NCBI GenBank assembly: GCA_040507225.1
Contig: JBEVVG010000001.1
Coordinates: forward strand, 1,612,001 to 1,676,000
Direction of reading: 5' to 3'
Source of the DNA: Thiodiazotropha sp040507225
Lineage (GTDB): Bacteria; Pseudomonadota; Gammaproteobacteria; Chromatiales; Chromatiaceae
Length of the DNA: 64,000 bases
Notes under the pieces: model-generated
Databases searched by the model: none
What the model saw: the letters and a program-made list of their open reading frames with translations, nothing else
Told to the model about the DNA's origin: nothing
Made by a program: the position numbers and the translations under genes
In this document: positions 62,099 to 64,000 of the stretch, piece by piece
Layout of the letters: each line of letters opens with the position of its first letter
Numbering within the stretch: position 1 is the stretch's first letter

Positions 62099-62548
62099 TC
62101 AGGCCGCGTAACGCGCCTTTGACTCCTGGGCCGCCCTGGCCTCTTCCTCTGAGTACGCTTTGCCGGACCACAGCATTTCATAGGCAATCTCCTCATTGCC
62201 GTTCTCACACAGTTCCAGAACCCGCATGAACAACGGCTGGAAAGTATCGCTGCGATGGGACTGCTCATGATCCTCGAAGCTGTTCCAGAAAGTGACGATG
62301 AGGGCCTCTCTGCCTGCAAGCCCGTTCTCCACCGCCTGGCCGATGGTTGACCCTTCGTTGGAGATCATACCGCTGTTCAGGGACACGAACCCCCCCACGA
62401 ACCCGGTATCGGAATGGTAGGTTTTGACGTTTTCGCACAGCTCGGCGACCCGTTCCTGCAGGTCATCGACCGAGTAACCGGGTTTCAAAATAACCCGATT
62501 GACCGTGACCACACCGTTGTACGGAAAGTTCGCTATCAAACCGTTCAT
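62099..62548 (-). CDS. Ferredoxin-fold protein, antibiotic-biosynthesis-monooxygenase type
   Basis: A 149-residue small protein. VVTVNRVILKPGYSVDDLQERV followed by FVSLNSG and IVTFWNSFEDHEQSHRSDTF resembles the dimeric alpha/beta-barrel ABM/Dabb superfamily (W-x-S-x-E-x-H pattern). Members include monooxygenases and haem-degrading enzymes; the reaction here is unknown. ATG 62548 follows AGGAGA. An IscR-like site lies 33-57 bases upstream, suggesting iron-sulfur or iron control. Confidence 0.75.
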   Translation of the reverse strand: MNGLIANFPYNGVVTVNRVILKPGYSVDDLQERVAELCENVKTYHSDTGFVGGFVSLNSGMISNEGSTIGQAVENGLAGREALIVTFWNSFEDHEQSHRSDTFQPLFMRVLELCENGNEEIAYEMLWSGKAYSEEEARAAQESKARYAA

Positions 62549-62580
62549 GGGACATCTCCTGCTTAATCAGTTTATTCGAA

Positions 62581-62605
62581 TATTCTGACTAATTTACTCG
62601 GGAAT
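62581..62605 (-). promoter_or_regulatory. IscR type 1-like operator
   Basis: The 25 bases match the type 1 IscR motif at about 19 positions, with the core GACTAATT and the right half TACTCGGGAAT well kept. It lies just upstream of the ABM-type gene where RNA polymerase would bind. Confidence 0.5.
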
Positions 62606-62660
62606 TGTTCCATGCCAGCATCGACGGTCTTCCCAACACTTTTCGGGGTATTTGATGGGA

Positions 62661-63122
62661 TCAGCCGGAGGATGGTCTGAAAGGCAGGATCACGCCCTTT
62701 CTTGCCATGCTTCCGGAGGGTTCAGTGCGTTTGTTCAATAATTCCAGAGCTGCGGGAAATTCACTCATGATGCGACGATGCAGATCCCTGCCACCTTGCC
62801 GGTAATGGACCAGTTCGATGCCTACGGGCTCGTTCAGGGACTCCCGGGTGGCATGATGCAAAAATTGCCAGGCAATCACGATCAGGCGTCCACCTTCTCC
62901 ATCCTGGACCGCGTAACCACCGTGCTGATCCACGAATATGACCTCGTCACGATCCACCACGGCGAGGAACTGCATGCTGCGAATGGGCACGAACACATGT
63001 TCGAAATGGGAGTGATTGCGCAGCAGGCTGCAGAGATTAAACAGCGAAGCCGGTATGGTCATGGGCTCCCGCTCCCGCTCGATCGGGCGGAAGAAGGTCT
63101 CACGAGTGATATGCTCACTCAT
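62661..63122 (-). CDS. Hypothetical protein, unknown function
   Basis: A 153-residue soluble protein. It is rich in beta-type segments (FVPIRSMQFLAVVDRDEVIF; LIVIAWQFLHHATRESL) and lacks signal or membrane segments. I do not recognise a family. It lies 29 bases after another minus-strand small gene, so the two probably share a transcript. A competing plus-strand frame in the same place lacks a ribosome site. Confidence 0.6.
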   Translation of the reverse strand: MSEHITRETFFRPIEREREPMTIPASLFNLCSLLRNHSHFEHVFVPIRSMQFLAVVDRDEVIFVDQHGGYAVQDGEGGRLIVIAWQFLHHATRESLNEPVGIELVHYRQGGRDLHRRIMSEFPAALELLNKRTEPSGSMARKGVILPFRPSSG

Positions 63123-63151
63123 GGTCTGCCTGCCCGACTGATGGAACCGGG

Positions 63152-63457
63152 TCAGTCATCGTCTCCAAGTTCCGGATCCCAGCCGAGTGAACGGGCACGC
63201 TGCACCGCCTCGTCGTAGATACGCCGATGTTTCTCCTGCAGTTCGGGTGGTAGCGCGGATACGCGATGGCCGTATTTCTCCCATTCCCGGAAAACCTGGT
63301 CGTAGAGTGTTTCGATCTGCCCTTTCGTCCAGCCTTCGCAGGTCTGGGTCTCTGGAATCAGGTCGAACAGCCAGCCATCACGAATGATATTGCCGGTCGG
63401 GTTCATGGCGCCCTGGATATCCTTGTCGATACCGGGATACTGTTTGTCTCTGCTCAT
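63152..63457 (-). CDS. Small hypothetical protein, unknown function
   Basis: A 101-residue acidic protein. GNIIRDGWLFDLIPETQTCEGW is followed by helices (LYDQVFREWEKYGHRVSALP, ELQEKHRRIYDEAVQRAR) and an acidic end (ELGDDD). There is no membrane segment. I do not recognise a family. It is first in a two-gene minus-strand unit. Confidence 0.6.
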   Translation of the reverse strand: MSRDKQYPGIDKDIQGAMNPTGNIIRDGWLFDLIPETQTCEGWTKGQIETLYDQVFREWEKYGHRVSALPPELQEKHRRIYDEAVQRARSLGWDPELGDDD

Positions 63458-63773
63458 GCATTCACTCGAAGCTGTTTGGGGTGAAATGTCGGAATTGTAA
63501 CAACAGACTTTCCCATGGGCACAGTTTTTTCAAGCACCCGCAACCGGCAGTCATTTTGCAATGCTTATTATTAACCCGGTAAGCCAAAAGGTTGCACTCA
63601 AGGCTTGCGACCTCTAAGCGGTGTTATAAAGAAACACCGGCCTCACCTGTCTACAGAATCGCGCTGAAACTCAGCGATTCGGTTAGCGGGTTGATAACCG
63701 TCACCAGCGCTCGCCGATAAACCTTATATATGTATAATTGACTGCCTTCCAGTCCCAACTGACTCCATTGCGC
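63458..63773 (+). other. Intergenic region before the DAHP synthase gene
   Basis: No gene is supported. CGGTGTT (63619-63625) pairs with AACACCG (63633-63639), without a T tract. A perfect TATAAT (63733-63738) 36 bases before the ATG is a likely -10 for the aro gene, with no good -35. Confidence 0.45.
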
Positions 63774-64000
63774 ATGAAACAGACCGACGACCTTCGTATC
63801 AAAGCCATCATGGAACTGAGCCCTCCGGCGCAGGTGCACCAGGAACTGCCGATTTCCGAACAGGCCTCTGAAACCGTGTTCGAGGCCCGGCAGGCGATCC
63901 ATCGCATCCTGCACGACGAGGACGACCGGCTACTGGTTATCATAGGGCCCTGTTCGGTGCACGACCCGGAGGCGGCACTCGACTACGCCCGACGGCTCAA
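63774..64000 (+). CDS. aroG: 3-deoxy-7-phosphoheptulonate synthase, N-terminal part
   Basis: The first 75 codons of a gene cut by the window edge: MKQTDDLRIKAIMELSPPAQ, then LLVIIGPCSVHDPEAALDYA. IGPCSVHD is the phosphoenolpyruvate and metal site of class I (AroF/G/H) DAHP synthases, the first step of the shikimate pathway. Which of the three isozymes it is cannot be told from this part. Confidence 0.9.
   Translation, partial: MKQTDDLRIKAIMELSPPAQVHQELPISEQASETVFEARQAIHRILHDEDDRLLVIIGPCSVHDPEAALDYARRL

Overview
The window reads as chromosome from a free-living or symbiotic chemolithoautotrophic gammaproteobacterium. The evidence is two complete RuBisCO operons (form I cbbLSQO and form II cbbM-cbbQ-cbbO), a proteobacterial phosphoribulokinase, a cbbR regulator, tandem NhaD antiporters, and gammaproteobacterial housekeeping clusters (rsmI/lpoA/yraN/diaA/dolP, dxs, typA, ygiQ). 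The gene set resembles sulfur-oxidising groups such as Sedimenticola or Thiodiazotropha; this placement is inference and no marker for sulfur oxidation lies in the window.

Layout. 1-900: start of a proline iminopeptidase, then two tandem Rsm/Csr-type regulatory RNAs, each preceded by a GacA/LetA-type box at the same distance. 894-2705: typA. 3322-11062: a seven-gene MoxR/Bat (von Willebrand factor A) operon with overlapping genes. 11117-17138: a visibly AT-richer island of six minus-strand genes for surface-glycan or sugar-derivative synthesis. 17572-20280: ygiQ and an Hsp20 gene with a sigma-32-like promoter. 20402-27494: an outer-membrane barrel, rsmI, then lpoA-yraN-diaA-dolP and an FAD oxidase. 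27540-34872: a second-messenger block with a candidate small RNA, a Crp-family regulator, a divergent CHASE2/class III cyclase and a large FecR-TPR-barrel protein. 35006-39918: a sugar-phosphate transferase, an unknown gene and two NhaD antiporters. 40198-46498: phosphoribulokinase, a SLAC1/TehA transporter, a flavin monooxygenase, gloB and dxs. 46724-61950: cbbR, cbbLSQO, a PhnD-like binding protein with a GGDEF/EAL protein, and cbbM-cbbQ-cbbO. 62099-63457: three small minus-strand genes, one with an IscR-like site. 63774 to the end: start of a DAHP synthase.

How the parts fit. Phosphoribulokinase and the two RuBisCOs provide the Calvin-cycle-specific steps. Each RuBisCO has its own CbbQ (AAA+) and CbbO (VWA) activase pair. 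Two FNR-type boxes sit in the divergent region before cbbM, which fits a form II enzyme used at low oxygen. Regulation is dense: Rsm RNAs, a c-di-GMP protein beside the RuBisCO genes, and a cyclase facing a Crp-family regulator. The main candidates for something undescribed are the tandem Rsm RNAs, the candidate RNA at 27540-27704, the cyclase/Crp/FecR-barrel module, the structured non-coding region before lpoA, and the palindromic elements that bracket the second cbbO.
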